Shown: in pieces, positions 1-11,983 of the stretch
Position numbering within the stretch: the stretch's first letter is position 1
How the letters are laid out: each line of letters starts with the position of its first letter
NCBI GenBank assembly: GCA_020849725.1
Contig: JADLAZ010000282.1
Span: 62,001-126,000, forward strand
Length of the DNA: 64,000 nucleotides
Direction of reading: 5' to 3'
From: Chloroflexota bacterium
Lineage (GTDB): Bacteria > Chloroflexota > Chloroflexia > Thermomicrobiales > JADLAZ01
Program-made: the position numbers and the translations under genes
Notes under the pieces: generated by a model
Databases searched by the model: none
Told to the model about the DNA's origin: nothing
Seen by the model: only the letters and a program-made list of their open reading frames with translations

Positions 1-1
1 G

Positions 2-712
2 CTGGCCGCGCAGGCCGGCCGCGCGCCAACGCTCCACCGCCGGCTGACGGTCGTGCAGGCCGGCCGGGCGCCGACCGCGCCGGACGCGGCGGCGGTCCGC
101 CTGACGCGCTCGACGCCGCGCCTGCGCCGGGCGCGCCAGCACCTGGCCCACACGCAGGGGACGATCCGGTTGCGGCAGCTCATGGCCGGCCGGGTGAGCC
201 AGGAGCCGGGCCAGCCGGTGGCGCTGATCGGGGCCTGGCAGGGGCCGCTGTGCCGGTCGGTGCGCTTCCGGACCGCCGATGGGGCGCTCCAGACGCGGAA
301 CGCCCGCACGGGCGGCAGGATGCCGTACGGCCGGGTCTACCCCGATGCGCGGGCCGTGCTCGTCGTCGGCGCCCGGCCGATCGAGCTGATCGTCGAGTGG
401 GACCGGGGCCGGACCAACGCCCGGACGCTGCGCGCGAAGCTGCCCCATTACCTGGCCTGGGCCGGCTCGCCGGCCGGCCGGGAGGGCCTGGTGCTCTTCG
501 TGACCAGCAGCGTCCGGCGCGAGCAGCAGATCCACGCGATCGTGCAACAGCAGGCGGCGGGCCGAATCGGGCGGCCCGGGGCGCCAATCCTCACGACCAG
601 CCTGGCGCTCCTGGAGGTGCAGGGGGTCTTCGGCGCGATCTGGGCCGGGAGCGCGGACACCGCGCGGCGCCAACCGCTGCTGACGGTAGTCGGACGCCGA
701 GAGCACCGCTGA
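2..712 (+). CDS. Replication-relaxation family protein, C-terminal part (5' end outside window)
   Basis: The frame is open to the left edge, so this is the tail of a longer protein; the GTG at 53 is only an internal candidate start. The core (around VYPDARAVLVV, ELIVEWDRGR and KLPHYLAW) has the pattern of the replication-relaxation family, plasmid and ICE proteins with an acidic-residue core near a Y/W-rich helix. That family is typical of plasmids and conjugative elements of Gram-positive bacteria and relatives, which supports reading the window as extrachromosomal. It ends 275 bp before a small XRE gene. The assignment rests on motif resemblance only. Confidence 0.55.
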   Translation: MAAQAGRAPTLHRRLTVVQAGRAPTAPDAAAVRLTRSTPRLRRARQHLAHTQGTIRLRQLMAGRVSQEPGQPVALIGAWQGPLCRSVRFRTADGALQTRNARTGGRMPYGRVYPDARAVLVVGARPIELIVEWDRGRTNARTLRAKLPHYLAWAGSPAGREGLVLFVTSSVRREQQIHAIVQQQAAGRIGRPGAPILTTSLALLEVQGVFGAIWAGSADTARRQPLLTVVGRREHR

Positions 713-987
713 CCAGTGGCTCGAGCGGCGGCGGCCAACGGTGTAGAATAGTACCGGTTACTTACCGTCTTGTGCCGTCCTGCTTTCTTCACCACCACGC
801 CGGTTTCCCCGGTCTGGAGGATCGCGTCGATGGACTGCGCCGTCAGGGTTGGCGCTTGCGGCGCCAGCCACGTCTGCCACCTGATGCCAGCCCGCCCGAT
901 GCTCGACCGAGTGGCGGCGGGGAGGCCCATCGCCGGCACGCTCGTTGGCCCGTCCGGGTCGTGGCGAGCGCGCGGGAGCCGAGCCCG
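713..987 (+). other. Intergenic region with possible promoter for the XRE-greA-rpoC-rpoB set
   Basis: No gene is evident. A -10-like TAGAAT lies at 744-749, followed by a small inverted repeat (CGGT-N5-ACCG, about 755-767) that could bind the downstream XRE protein. No good -35 is visible. It would be the natural promoter region for the accessory RNA polymerase set starting at 988. Confidence 0.3.
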
Positions 988-1296
988 ATGATGCCCGTGC
1001 TGCGGGGACTCCAGACGATCCGGGAGCGGCGCCTCCTCTCGCGGCACGCCCTGGCCGAGCGGGCCGGCATGACCGAGAAGACGATCTACAACCTGGAGCG
1101 CGGCCGGCCGGCGCGCTGGACGACGGCGCGGAAACTGGTCGACGCGCTCGGCTGCCATCCGGCGGACCTGCTCGACCCGCCCCGGGCGCGCGGCGGGCGG
1201 CCGCCTACTCGTCACTCGACGACGCCGCCTGATGGAGTATCCCGTCCGGCTGATCAACATGCTCCCGGCGCGGCCGATAGTCGTCACGCGAGGTGA
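988..1296 (+). CDS. Small XRE/Cro-type helix-turn-helix regulator
   Basis: The 102-residue product carries a standard Cro/CI HTH near residues 8-58: IRERRLLSRHALAERAGMTE, then TIYNLERG, then a short helix ending in DALGCHPADLL. The tail is proline/arginine-rich and probably disordered. ATG codons at 988 and 991 fit the start of the HTH; the frame is open further upstream but that part looks non-coding. It ends 3 bp before the greA-like gene, whose ribosome site overlaps its stop codon, so it is probably the first gene of the RNA polymerase operon and a candidate for its control. Its operator is unknown. Confidence 0.7.
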   Translation: MMPVLRGLQTIRERRLLSRHALAERAGMTEKTIYNLERGRPARWTTARKLVDALGCHPADLLDPPRARGGRPPTRHSTTPPDGVSRPADQHAPGAADSRHAR

Positions 1297-1299
1297 GGT

Positions 1300-1811
1300 A
1301 TGGAACCGATCCCGTTGACCCGTCAGGGGTACGCCACCAAGCAGGCCGAACGCGACGCGCTGGGCCGCGAACTGCCGGGTCTACTGGCGCGCCTGCACGC
1401 GGCCCGTGACCTGGGCGATGTCAGCGAGAACGGCGAACTGCACGCGACGCGCGAGCGCCTGGCCCAGGTCCGCGCGCGCATCGCCGCGCTGACGGCCGAC
1501 CTCGAGCGGGCGCGGCCGGTCACCGCCCCGGCCGCCGGCCAGCCGCCGGCGGTGGCGATCGGCGCCACGGTGACCATCCGCGACGAGCGGGATGGTCGGG
1601 TGAGCAAGCGCCAGGTCGTCGCGCCGGCGGAAGCGGCGCCGTTGGACGGCAGGGTCAGCACCGCCTCCAGCCTCGGGAGCGCGCTGCTCGGCCGCCCGGT
1701 GGGGGCCGTCGTCGACGTGCCGACGCCCGCCGGTCCGCGCCGGCTCACCATCCTAGCCATCTACTACCAGGCGGCCGCGCCGGCGCGGCCTGACGCTGAG
1801 GAGGCGATGCG

Positions 1812-1815
<4 letters not shown>
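1300..1815 (+). CDS. greA: GreA/GreB-type transcript cleavage factor, paralogue
   Basis: Gre factors enter the RNA polymerase secondary channel and stimulate cleavage of backtracked RNA. This 171-residue protein has the N-terminal coiled coil with the loop GDVSENGE, keeping both acidic tip residues (D40, E43) that help hold the catalytic metal, and the C-terminal FKBP-like domain (SSLGSALLGRPVG...ILAIYY). Length is close to the usual 155-165 residues. The ribosome site AGGTGAGG ends at the ATG, and the stop overlaps the start of the rpoC-like gene (ATGA), so translation is coupled. A greA fused into an accessory rpoC-rpoB operon suggests a dedicated factor for that enzyme; this is inference. 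Confidence 0.85.
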
Positions 1816-5699
<3,884 letters not shown>

Positions 5700-5734
5700 T
5701 CACCACCAGAGGGAGCGTGCCAGGAGAGAGTGCC

Positions 5735-8700
5735 ATGGACACGATGCTGGAGACGACCCAGCCGAGCGACGGGCGCCGGTATCTCGGGCGCCAGGCCTGG
5801 CCGCCGGCGGCGCTCCCGTCACTGACGGCCGCCCTGGGCGACTCGCTGGCGCACTACCTGACGACGGGGCTGGCCGAGGCCCTCGCGCGGGTCTCGCCGA
5901 TCACCGCCGGCGCGGCCGGCCGGGCGACGCTGCGCCTGCACACGCCGCGCCTGGCGCCGCCGGCGCATGATGTCGCCTGGTGCCGGCGCTACGGCCTCGA
6001 CTTCAGCGCCCGGCTCACGGTCACGGCCGAGCTGACCAGCGCCGCCACCGGCGAGATCCAGGCCGGCGAGGTCTGGCTGGGCGATCTCCCGCTGCCGACG
6101 GCGGAGGGGACGGTCGTCATCGCCGGCGCCGACCGGCTGATCGTCGCGCAGCTGGTGCGGGCGCCCGGCCCCGTCTTCGCGGCCGACGCGGCCGGCGCGC
6201 TCACCGCCCGCCTGCTGACCGAGCGCGGCCTGGCGCTGGCGCTGGCGGCCGATGCGCGCGGCGGCCTGTGGCTGCACGGGTACGGGGTGCGCCTGCCGGT
6301 GACGATGGTCCTGCGCGCCCTCGGCCATGAGACCGATGCCGACCTGCGGGCGCTCGTCGGTGATCTGCCGGCGACGGACCGCTGCCTGGCGGCGACGCTG
6401 GCCCGGGACGCGTCGCGGGACGCCGCGACGGCGGCCGTCGCCATCGCCCGGGCGCTGCGGCCGGAGCGCCCGCTGGCGGCGGATGAGGCCCTCGCCCTCG
6501 TCCAGGTGACGCTGTTCGATCCGCGACGCGTCAGCCTCGGCCGGCTCGGCCGGCGCCGGCTGCACGAGGCCGTATGGCGCGACCGGCCCGGCCCGGCCGA
6601 CCTGATCGCCCCCGCGCACACGGCCGAGGCGTTGTGCCCAGCCGATCTGGTAGCGCTGGTGCGGGAGTGGCTGCGCCGTCTGCCGGCCAGCGGGCCGCTC
6701 GACGATGTCGATCACCTGGGGCGCCGCCGCGTGCGCCCGGCCGGCGAGGCGCTGGGCGACGCCGTCGCGCGGGGACTCGATGAACTGGTCGCCGCCGTCG
6801 AGCGCCAGCTGCTCAGCCCGACGGCGGTGCTGACCCCGGCGCGCCTGGTCAGCCCCGACCCGCTCCGCCGCGCCGTGCGCGCCTTCTTCCGCGACAGCCC
6901 GCTGGCGCAGTTGCACGACCAGACCAACCCGCTGGCCGCCCTGGCCCACCGGCGGCGCCTGTCGGCGCTGGGCCCCGGCGGCCTGTCCCGCGACCGGGCG
7001 GCGGCGGGCGCGCGCGACGTCCACCCGTCCCAGTACGGGCGCCTCTGCCCGGTCGAGACGCCGGAAGGGCCCAGCGTCGGCCTGATCACCAGCCTGGCCA
7101 CCTACGCCCACGTCGACGAGCTCGGGCTGATCGCGACGCCCTACCGGCCGGTCGCCACGACGGTGGCGGCGACCGCCGCCGCGCTGGCCGGCCGCATCCT
7201 GCGCGCCGACGTGACCGACCCGGCCAGCGGCCGGCTGCTGGTGGCGGCCGACGGCCGGCCGCTGACGGCCGCGCTCGCGGCGCGGGTGGCCGCGTGCGTC
7301 ACCGGCCCGGTCGCGGTCGTCCCGTTCGTCGGGACGGCGACGGTGGGCCTGACCGCCGACGAGGAGGCGGCGGTGGCGATCGCCGACGGCGGCACGCCGC
7401 TCGACGAGTTCGGCAATCTGGTGGCCGAGCGCGTCCGGGCCCGCCGCGCCGGCCGCGCCGGCCGCGTCGACGCGACGGCCTGCGCCTTCCTGGACGCGGC
7501 GCCCGGCCAGGTCGTCGGCGCCGGCGCCGGCCTGATCCCCTTCCTGGAGCACGACGACCCGACGCGCGCCCAGATGGGCGCCACCATGCAGCGCCAGGCG
7601 CTGCCCCTGCTACGGCCGGAGGCGCCGCTGGTCGGCACCGGGCTGGAGGCGGCCGTCGCCTGCGACTCGGGCTGGCTGGTCACGGCCGAAGGCGGAGGAA
7701 CGGTCGTGTCGGCGACGGCCGCGGCGATCGTGGTCGAGGAGGCGAGCGGCCAGCGACGACGCTACCCCCTGCGCCTCTTCGAGCGCACCAACCAGGAGAC
7801 CTGTCGGCGCCAGCGCCCGTGCGTGCGCCGCGGCGAGCGCGTCGTGGCCGGCCAGGTGCTGGCCGACGACAGCGCCACCGCCGGCGGCGAACTGGCCCTG
7901 GGCTGCAACGCGCTGGTCGCCTTCCTGGCCTGGGACGGGGCGACCTACGAGGATGCCGTCGTCCTCCGCGCCGGCTTCGTGCAGGGCGACGGGCTGACGT
8001 CGATCCACCTGGAGGAGCACACCGTCGAGGTGCGCGACACGCCGGCCGGGCGGGAGCGGCTGACCCGCGCCGTCCCGCACGTGGGCGACCGCGGGCTGGC
8101 CCAGCTCGACGCGCGCGGCATCGCGCGCCTCGGCGCGCGCGTCGGTCCGGGCGACCTGCTGGTCGGCAAGGTGACGCCGCGGGCCGAGGCCGACGCGGAG
8201 GCCGACGGCGCGGCGGTGCTGGCGCGCGCCAGCGTCGCCGGGCTGGACACGCCGGTCAGCTTCGGCGACCGGCTGGCCGGCGTCGAACGCTTCCAGCGGC
8301 GGGACGCGGTCAAGGACACCTCCCTGCGCGTGCCGCCGGGTAGCCGCGGCACCGTCGTCGATGTCGTGGTCGAGGACGCGTCGACGGGGTCGCCCTTGCC
8401 CCAGGGCGTGGAGCAACGGGTGCGCGTCACGCTGGCCCAGCGCCGCCCGATCCAGGTCGGCGACAAGCTGGCCGGGCGGCACGGCAACAAGGGCGTGGTC
8501 GCCCGCATCGTGGCCGACGAGGACATGCCCTTCCTGCCCGATGGGCGGCCGATCGACGTGCTGCTGAACCCGCTGGGCGTGCCCAGCCGCATGAACCTGG
8601 GCCAGCTGTTCGAGACGCAGCTCGGCTGGGCCTGCCGGGCGCTGGGCTGGCGGGTGGCCGCGCCCGCCTTCGACGGCCCCGACGCCGCCGCCGTGCGGCT

Positions 8701-9247
8701 GCTGCTGGTGGCCGCCGGCCTGCCCGCCGACGGCACGGTCACGCTCTACGACGGGCGGACGGGTGCGGCCCTGGCCGAGCCGGTGACGGTCGGGGTGCAG
8801 TACCTTCTCAAGCTGCACCACGAGGTGGACGACAAGCTGCACGCGCGCGCCACCGGCCCGTACGCGCTGCTCACCGGGCAGCCGGTCGGCGGGCGGGCGC
8901 GCGTCGGCGGCCAGCGCGTCGGCGAGATGGAGGTCTGGGCGCTCGAAGCGCACGGCGCGGCGCACACGCTGCGGGAGCTGCTGACGCTCAAGGCGGACGA
9001 TGTGGCCGGCCGGCGCCGGCTGTACGAGGCGATCGTGCAGGGGCGGCCCTATCCGGCGCCGGCGACCTCGGCGACGCTGGAGGTGCTGCTCCAGGAATTG
9101 GAGGCGCTGGGGATGACGATCGGGGTGGTCACGGACGAGACCACGGCCGGGACGGGATCGCCAGCGCCGGGCGGGAACGGGGCCCAGCCCGGCGCCGGTG
9201 AGGCCGGGTGGCGGCCGGGTGGCGGCGCCGAACCGACCGGCGCGTGA
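5735..9247 (+). CDS. rpoB: Accessory RNA polymerase beta subunit (RpoB-like, 1170 aa)
   Basis: The start at ATG 5735 has AGGAGAG seven bases upstream; the open frame continues far upstream inside rpoC, but that part is a shadow. Diagnostic blocks are present in order: the rifampicin region (HDQTNPLAALAHRRRLSAL, with D516, H526 and S531 equivalents kept but F514 and M515 replaced by L and H), GRLCPVETPEGPSVGLI, MGATMQRQALPLLRPEAP, DTSLRVPPG, the two catalytic lysines in KLAGRHGNKG (K911, K919), NPLGVPSRMNLGQLFE, and the C-terminal GQRVGEMEVWALEAHGAA clamp contact. Length matches short-form bacterial beta subunits. The last about 40 residues are a Gly/Ala/Pro tail. It follows rpoC after 35 bp, so subunit order is inverted. 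Alpha, omega and sigma genes are not adjacent; host alpha is presumably shared. Confidence 0.93.
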   Translation: MDTMLETTQPSDGRRYLGRQAWPPAALPSLTAALGDSLAHYLTTGLAEALARVSPITAGAAGRATLRLHTPRLAPPAHDVAWCRRYGLDFSARLTVTAELTSAATGEIQAGEVWLGDLPLPTAEGTVVIAGADRLIVAQLVRAPGPVFAADAAGALTARLLTERGLALALAADARGGLWLHGYGVRLPVTMVLRALGHETDADLRALVGDLPATDRCLAATLARDASRDAATAAVAIARALRPERPLAADEALALVQVTLFDPRRVSLGRLGRRRLHEAVWRDRPGPADLIAPAHTAEALCPADLVALVREWLRRLPASGPLDDVDHLGRRRVRPAGEALGDAVARGLDELVAAVERQLLSPTAVLTPARLVSPDPLRRAVRAFFRDSPLAQLHDQTNPLAALAHRRRLSALGPGGLSRDRAAAGARDVHPSQYGRLCPVETPEGPSVGLITSLATYAHVDELGLIATPYRPVATTVAATAAALAGRILRADVTDPASGRLLVAADGRPLTAALAARVAACVTGPVAVVPFVGTATVGLTADEEAAVAIADGGTPLDEFGNLVAERVRARRAGRAGRVDATACAFLDAAPGQVVGAGAGLIPFLEHDDPTRAQMGATMQRQALPLLRPEAPLVGTGLEAAVACDSGWLVTAEGGGTVVSATAAAIVVEEASGQRRRYPLRLFERTNQETCRRQRPCVRRGERVVAGQVLADDSATAGGELALGCNALVAFLAWDGATYEDAVVLRAGFVQGDGLTSIHLEEHTVEVRDTPAGRERLTRAVPHVGDRGLAQLDARGIARLGARVGPGDLLVGKVTPRAEADAEADGAAVLARASVAGLDTPVSFGDRLAGVERFQRRDAVKDTSLRVPPGSRGTVVDVVVEDASTGSPLPQGVEQRVRVTLAQRRPIQVGDKLAGRHGNKGVVARIVADEDMPFLPDGRPIDVLLNPLGVPSRMNLGQLFETQLGWACRALGWRVAAPAFDGPDAAAVRLLLVAAGLPADGTVTLYDGRTGAALAEPVTVGVQYLLKLHHEVDDKLHARATGPYALLTGQPVGGRARVGGQRVGEMEVWALEAHGAAHTLRELLTLKADDVAGRRRLYEAIVQGRPYPAPATSATLEVLLQELEALGMTIGVVTDETTAGTGSPAPGGNGAQPGAGEAGWRPGGGAEPTGA

Positions 9248-9274
9248 CGCGGCTCTGTCACACTGGGGGCGGCT

Positions 9275-9298
9275 GGCCCGTTCCTGATATGACGGGCC
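9275..9298 (+). terminator. Hairpin after rpoB, weak terminator candidate
   Basis: GGCCCGT (9275-9281) pairs perfectly with ACGGGCC (9292-9298) around a 10-base loop, 27 bp after the rpoB stop codon. There is no following T-run, so it may only be an mRNA-stabilising hairpin. Confidence 0.3.
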
Positions 9299-9350
9299 TG
9301 CCGACCGGTCCAGCGGGGACGGCCGGCGCCCGGCGCCAGGGAGGGGCGTC

Positions 9351-9708
9351 ATGGAGACGATCGACGAGGTCATCGCCGACCTGATCGCGGAAGGGGTGGC
9401 CGTCACGGTGCGCCCGCAGGCGGGGGCCGCCGTCGGTGCGCCCGGGTCGCTCATCCTGCACTTCGACCCCAACCAGCGGCTGGCGACCGAGCTGACGGCA
9501 GCGGCGCCGGGCCGGGTATGCCAGGTCGGGGCACGCCTGAGCGTGGTCGGGCGCTTCCGGGAGATCGGGGACTGGCTGCTGGACCACCCGGAGCCGGCGG
9601 TGGCCGCGCGCCTGGTGGTGATGGCGCCGCAGGTGCGGCACGGCACGCGCGACCACCGGCCGGGCGGCGGCCGGCGGGGGCCGGCCGGGCGGCGGCCGGC
9701 GGGGGCCG
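9351..9708 (+). CDS. Unknown protein downstream of rpoB, N-terminal part; frame apparently lost
   Basis: ATG 9351 has GGAGGGG upstream. About 100 residues look genuinely coding (METIDEVIADLIAEGVAVTV..., FDPNQRLATELTAAAPGRVC, VVGRFREIGDWLLDHPEPAV). From about 9650 the frame runs into Gly/Arg/Pro low complexity, although it stays formally open to 10355. The next +1 frame carries a good zinc-ribbon segment (9709-9885). A frameshift or assembly slip in the G-rich tract at 9640-9708 would join both into one protein of about 175 residues. No family is recognised. Its place directly after rpoB suggests a link to the polymerase operon. Confidence 0.5.
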
Positions 9709-9885
9709 GTGGTCCCCATCCTGCGCTACCGCCCCGGGCCGCTCCCGCCGGGCGGCTGTCTGTCGTGCGGCGAGCCGCTGGCGCCGGACGGGATGGACGC
9801 GGGCGGGCGCTGCCGGCCGTGCCGGCTGGCCACTCGCCTGGCCTTCGTCCGCGTGCTGGAAGGCGTCGCCACCTACGAGGCGTGA
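9709..9885 (+). CDS. Zinc-ribbon segment, probable C-terminus of the 9351 protein
   Basis: Starting from GTG 9709 the frame encodes about 58 residues with CLSCGEPL followed by CRPC, a C-x2-C...C-x2-C zinc ribbon, and a helical tail ending VRVLEGVATYEA before TGA at 9883. It is in the +1 frame relative to the ORF at 9351 and begins where that frame turns low-complexity. It may be a separate small protein, but no ribosome site is obvious, so a frameshifted continuation is more likely. Small zinc ribbons are common among transcription-associated proteins; no specific role is claimed. Confidence 0.45.
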   Translation: MVPILRYRPGPLPPGGCLSCGEPLAPDGMDAGGRCRPCRLATRLAFVRVLEGVATYEA

Positions 9886-9975
9886 AGGCATGGCCGGACG
9901 GGCCGTGCTCTCCGCCCCGGTCGGGGAGGTGGCCCGGGAGAATCTGTTCTCGCCGTGGTGGAGTGGCGATTCACG

Positions 9976-10005
9976 TTCCAGTGCGGCTCGTGTGCCGATA
10001 TTGGT
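9976..10005 (+). promoter_or_regulatory. Weak copy of the TTCC-N20-ATT promoter-like element
   Basis: TTCCAG at 9976 is followed after 17 bases by TATTGG, the same spacing as the five better copies at 18631, 23655, 28985, 32083 and 32645. It lacks the G at position 5 and no plus-strand gene starts downstream, so it may be vestigial or chance. Confidence 0.2.
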
Positions 10006-10067
10006 GGTACGCTCTGGGGAATCGCCGTGCCGGCGTCACAGGTGGCCGGCACGGCGATCCCAGCTCG

Positions 10068-10085
10068 TTTGTAACGTTACAAACG
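10068..10085. promoter_or_regulatory. Perfect 18-bp palindrome, candidate parS-type centromere site
   Basis: GTTTGTAACGTTACAAAC is a perfect inverted repeat with no spacer. Its core 16 bp (TTTGTA-ACGT-TACAAA) has the size and central ACGT of the classical chromosomal parS (TGTTTC-ACGT-GAAACA). It overlaps the stop codon of a ParB-like fragment and lies 0.6 kb from parB. ParB/Noc-type proteins bind such 16-bp palindromes. No second copy was noticed in the window. It could instead be an operator. Confidence 0.5.
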
Positions 10086-10358
10086 CAGCACCGCCAGTTC
10101 GGCACGGAGCGCGGTGAGGCGGTCGCCATAATCGCCTGGCACCGCGTGGAGCAGAGACGCCCAGCTCGCCCGCACCCGGCTCCGCTGGCTCGGCTGGCGC
10201 CGCGCCTGGCCGACGAGGCGCCGGACGAAGTCGGGGTCGCCACGCCAGACGGCCTGGGCCAATTCGGTCGTCTGCTTGACGTTGAGGTCGGATTGACGCG
10301 CCATGCCGATGACATCTGGCTGAGCAGCGGGGGCGATGCGCACGATGGCGCTTAACAT
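10077..10358 (-). pseudogene. ParB C-terminal-like fragment
   Basis: From ATG 10358 the minus strand encodes about 93 residues (LSAIVRIAPAAQPDVIG, LNVKQTTELAQAVWRGDP, RVRASWASLLHAVPGD, ALRAELAVL). They match, position by position, the C-terminal third of the intact ParB at 10671-11966 (LTSKEIGTLAQVARSGD, VSWEALLSAVPRDV, ALEAELAALD). The ParB N-terminal CTPase domain and HTH are missing, and the frame upstream (to 10616) does not resemble ParB. It is best read as the remnant of a second parB left by recombination; a short expressed protein is possible. Confidence 0.6.
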
Positions 10359-10634
10359 CAAGCAGCTCCTGGAGGAGCTGGGCGAGCCACTCGACGGCCC
10401 AATCGCACCAGACTGAACAGCCGGTCGGGCACGGGCAAGAGTCCATGTAACCTGAGTTCTGCCTTCGTCGCGCTCGTTAAGATAGAGTCGTACCTCCGCG
10501 TCAGTTTTCACAGCGTCTCCTGTTGGACGCCATGCTAGACCGTGCCCGCGGCGGTCGACTCCACCGGCAATTCTAGTCGTCGTCGACCGGCAAACCTGAT
10601 GCCGGAGGGTCGACACCGACGCCCTCCACCTTCA
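10359..10634. other. Gene-poor stretch between ParB fragment and inverted repeat
   Basis: The frame of the ParB fragment continues open to 10616 on the minus strand (including TDAEVRLYLNERDEG) but no family or ribosome site is evident. Probably the degraded upstream part of the old partition locus. Confidence 0.3.
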
Positions 10635-10659
10635 TTCATTGTCCGCGGCGGACAATGAA
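10635..10659. repeat. 25-bp perfect inverted repeat beside parB
   Basis: Arms TTCATTGTCCGC and GCGGACAATGAA (12 bp each) are separated by a single G. The site lies 11 bp beyond the parB stop codon. There is no T-run on either side, so it does not look like a terminator. Position next to parAB suggests a partition site or a regulator binding site distinct from the 10068 palindrome. Confidence 0.5.
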
Positions 10660-10670
10660 ACCGCTGGCCG

Positions 10671-11966
10671 TCAGCGCCGCGCCGGCGCCTCCCCCTCGTC
10701 GTCGACGGGCACCGACGTGTACGTGGCGAGGATCATCTCGAACCGCCGGTGCAGGGTCAGGAGCAACGGCATCTGCTCCGCGATCGCACTGAGCCTCACC
10801 CGCAGCCGGTCGGGGTCCAGCGCCGCCAATTCCGCCTCGAGCGCCAGGCAGCGGCGCTCGACGTCGCGCGGCACGGCGCTCAGCAACGCCTCCCACGAGA
10901 CGGCGGTGCGCTGCCGCGTCTGCTCCTCCTTCGCCAGCCGCGCCATCACCTTCGCCACGGCGTCACGGTCGCCGGAGCGGGCGACCTGCGCGAGCGTGCC
11001 GATCTCCTTGCTGGTGAGCTGGCGCCTGATGGCGAAGGCGGTCACCTCGGCCTGCGCCTCGGCCGGCAGCGCCGTGATCGGGCGCAGATGGCTCTCGGTC
11101 AGCCCGCGCCCCAGCGCCCGCGCCGTCGGCGCCAGCCGGTTGAGCGCCAGCAGCCGGTAATAGGCCTTCGGCGGCAGTCCGACCATGGCGCAGACGGCGT
11201 CGCGCACCTCCACCGCCACCTTGCGTGCGGCGCCGGTGATGGTCGACTTGCTGCCATTCTCCGCCGCGGCCCCGGCGCTGGCGTCCGCGTCACCGCCGTC
11301 GGCCGAGCCGAGCAGCGCCACGAGGTCAAGCGGCCCGCCTCCGGCGGCGCCGGCCTGATCGGTCAGCCGCTTCGCCACCAGCAGCGCCAGCCGCAGCAGC
11401 GCCGCGCCCTTCTCGATCGGCGTCAGGTCCTGGCGCTGCAGGTTGACGATCAGGGGACGCGCCACCGCCTCCAATTCCGTCGGCTCGTCGACGACGATGC
11501 CGGGCACCGTCGCGCGCTCCGCCAGCAGCGAGGCCAGGCTGCGCCGGTGGCCGTCGCGCACGACGTAGCGGCCGTCGGGCCGGATGACGACCTCGATCGG
11601 CTGCAGCACCCCCTGCGACCGGATGCTGCTGGCCAGCCCCTCGATCGACGCCAGCACCTCCCGATAGTAGGGATCCTGGTCGGCGGCGGCCCGCAAGGTC
11701 GCCAGCAGCGCCGCCGGCTGGGCGCGCCCCGCGGCGATCAACCCCTGGAGCGCCTCCTCCGGCACGATCTCGCGCGGCTGGCTCTCCAGCCACAGCTCGT
11801 CGAGGCGCATCGCCTCCACCCGCTGGCCGACGGCCTCGCGGGGCGGCTCGGGTCGGTAGGGCACGTCGGACGTGGCCGGCGCGGCGCCGGAGGCGACGCC
11901 CGTCGGCTCGGCCGGCGGCTGGTCGACGTAGACCGGGCTGCGTTTGGGGGAACGGGTTCGCGGCAC
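10671..11966 (-). CDS. parB: ParB-type plasmid partition protein
   Basis: ParB binds a centromere, spreads as a CTP-dependent clamp and activates ParA. The 431-residue protein has a disordered acidic/proline-rich N-terminus, the ParB/Srx CTPase core (LASSIRSQGVLQPIEVV, then the VRDGHRRSLAS motif corresponding to GERR, then IVNLQRQDLTPIEKG), a central HTH region (VGLPPKAYYRLLALNRL), and a C-terminal helical domain. The start is a GTG at 11966, 17 bp after the parA stop, so parA-parB form one operon read leftward. The central 60 residues carry an Ala/Gly-rich insertion. A partial paralogue lies just downstream (10077-10358). Confidence 0.85.
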   Translation of the reverse strand: MPRTRSPKRSPVYVDQPPAEPTGVASGAAPATSDVPYRPEPPREAVGQRVEAMRLDELWLESQPREIVPEEALQGLIAAGRAQPAALLATLRAAADQDPYYREVLASIEGLASSIRSQGVLQPIEVVIRPDGRYVVRDGHRRSLASLLAERATVPGIVVDEPTELEAVARPLIVNLQRQDLTPIEKGAALLRLALLVAKRLTDQAGAAGGGPLDLVALLGSADGGDADASAGAAAENGSKSTITGAARKVAVEVRDAVCAMVGLPPKAYYRLLALNRLAPTARALGRGLTESHLRPITALPAEAQAEVTAFAIRRQLTSKEIGTLAQVARSGDRDAVAKVMARLAKEEQTRQRTAVSWEALLSAVPRDVERRCLALEAELAALDPDRLRVRLSAIAEQMPLLLTLHRRFEMILATYTSVPVDDEGEAPARR

Positions 11967-11983
11967 GCCTCACCTCGCATCGA

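Noticed and set aside
9890..10117. 75-codon plus-strand frame starting MAGRAVLSAPVG
   Set aside because: It overlaps the palindrome and the ParB fragment, lacks a family or strong ribosome site, and turns arginine-rich.
10636..10896. Open frame on the minus strand over the parB end
   Set aside because: It runs through the inverted repeat and in a shifted frame over parB; codon character is poor and there is no ribosome site.
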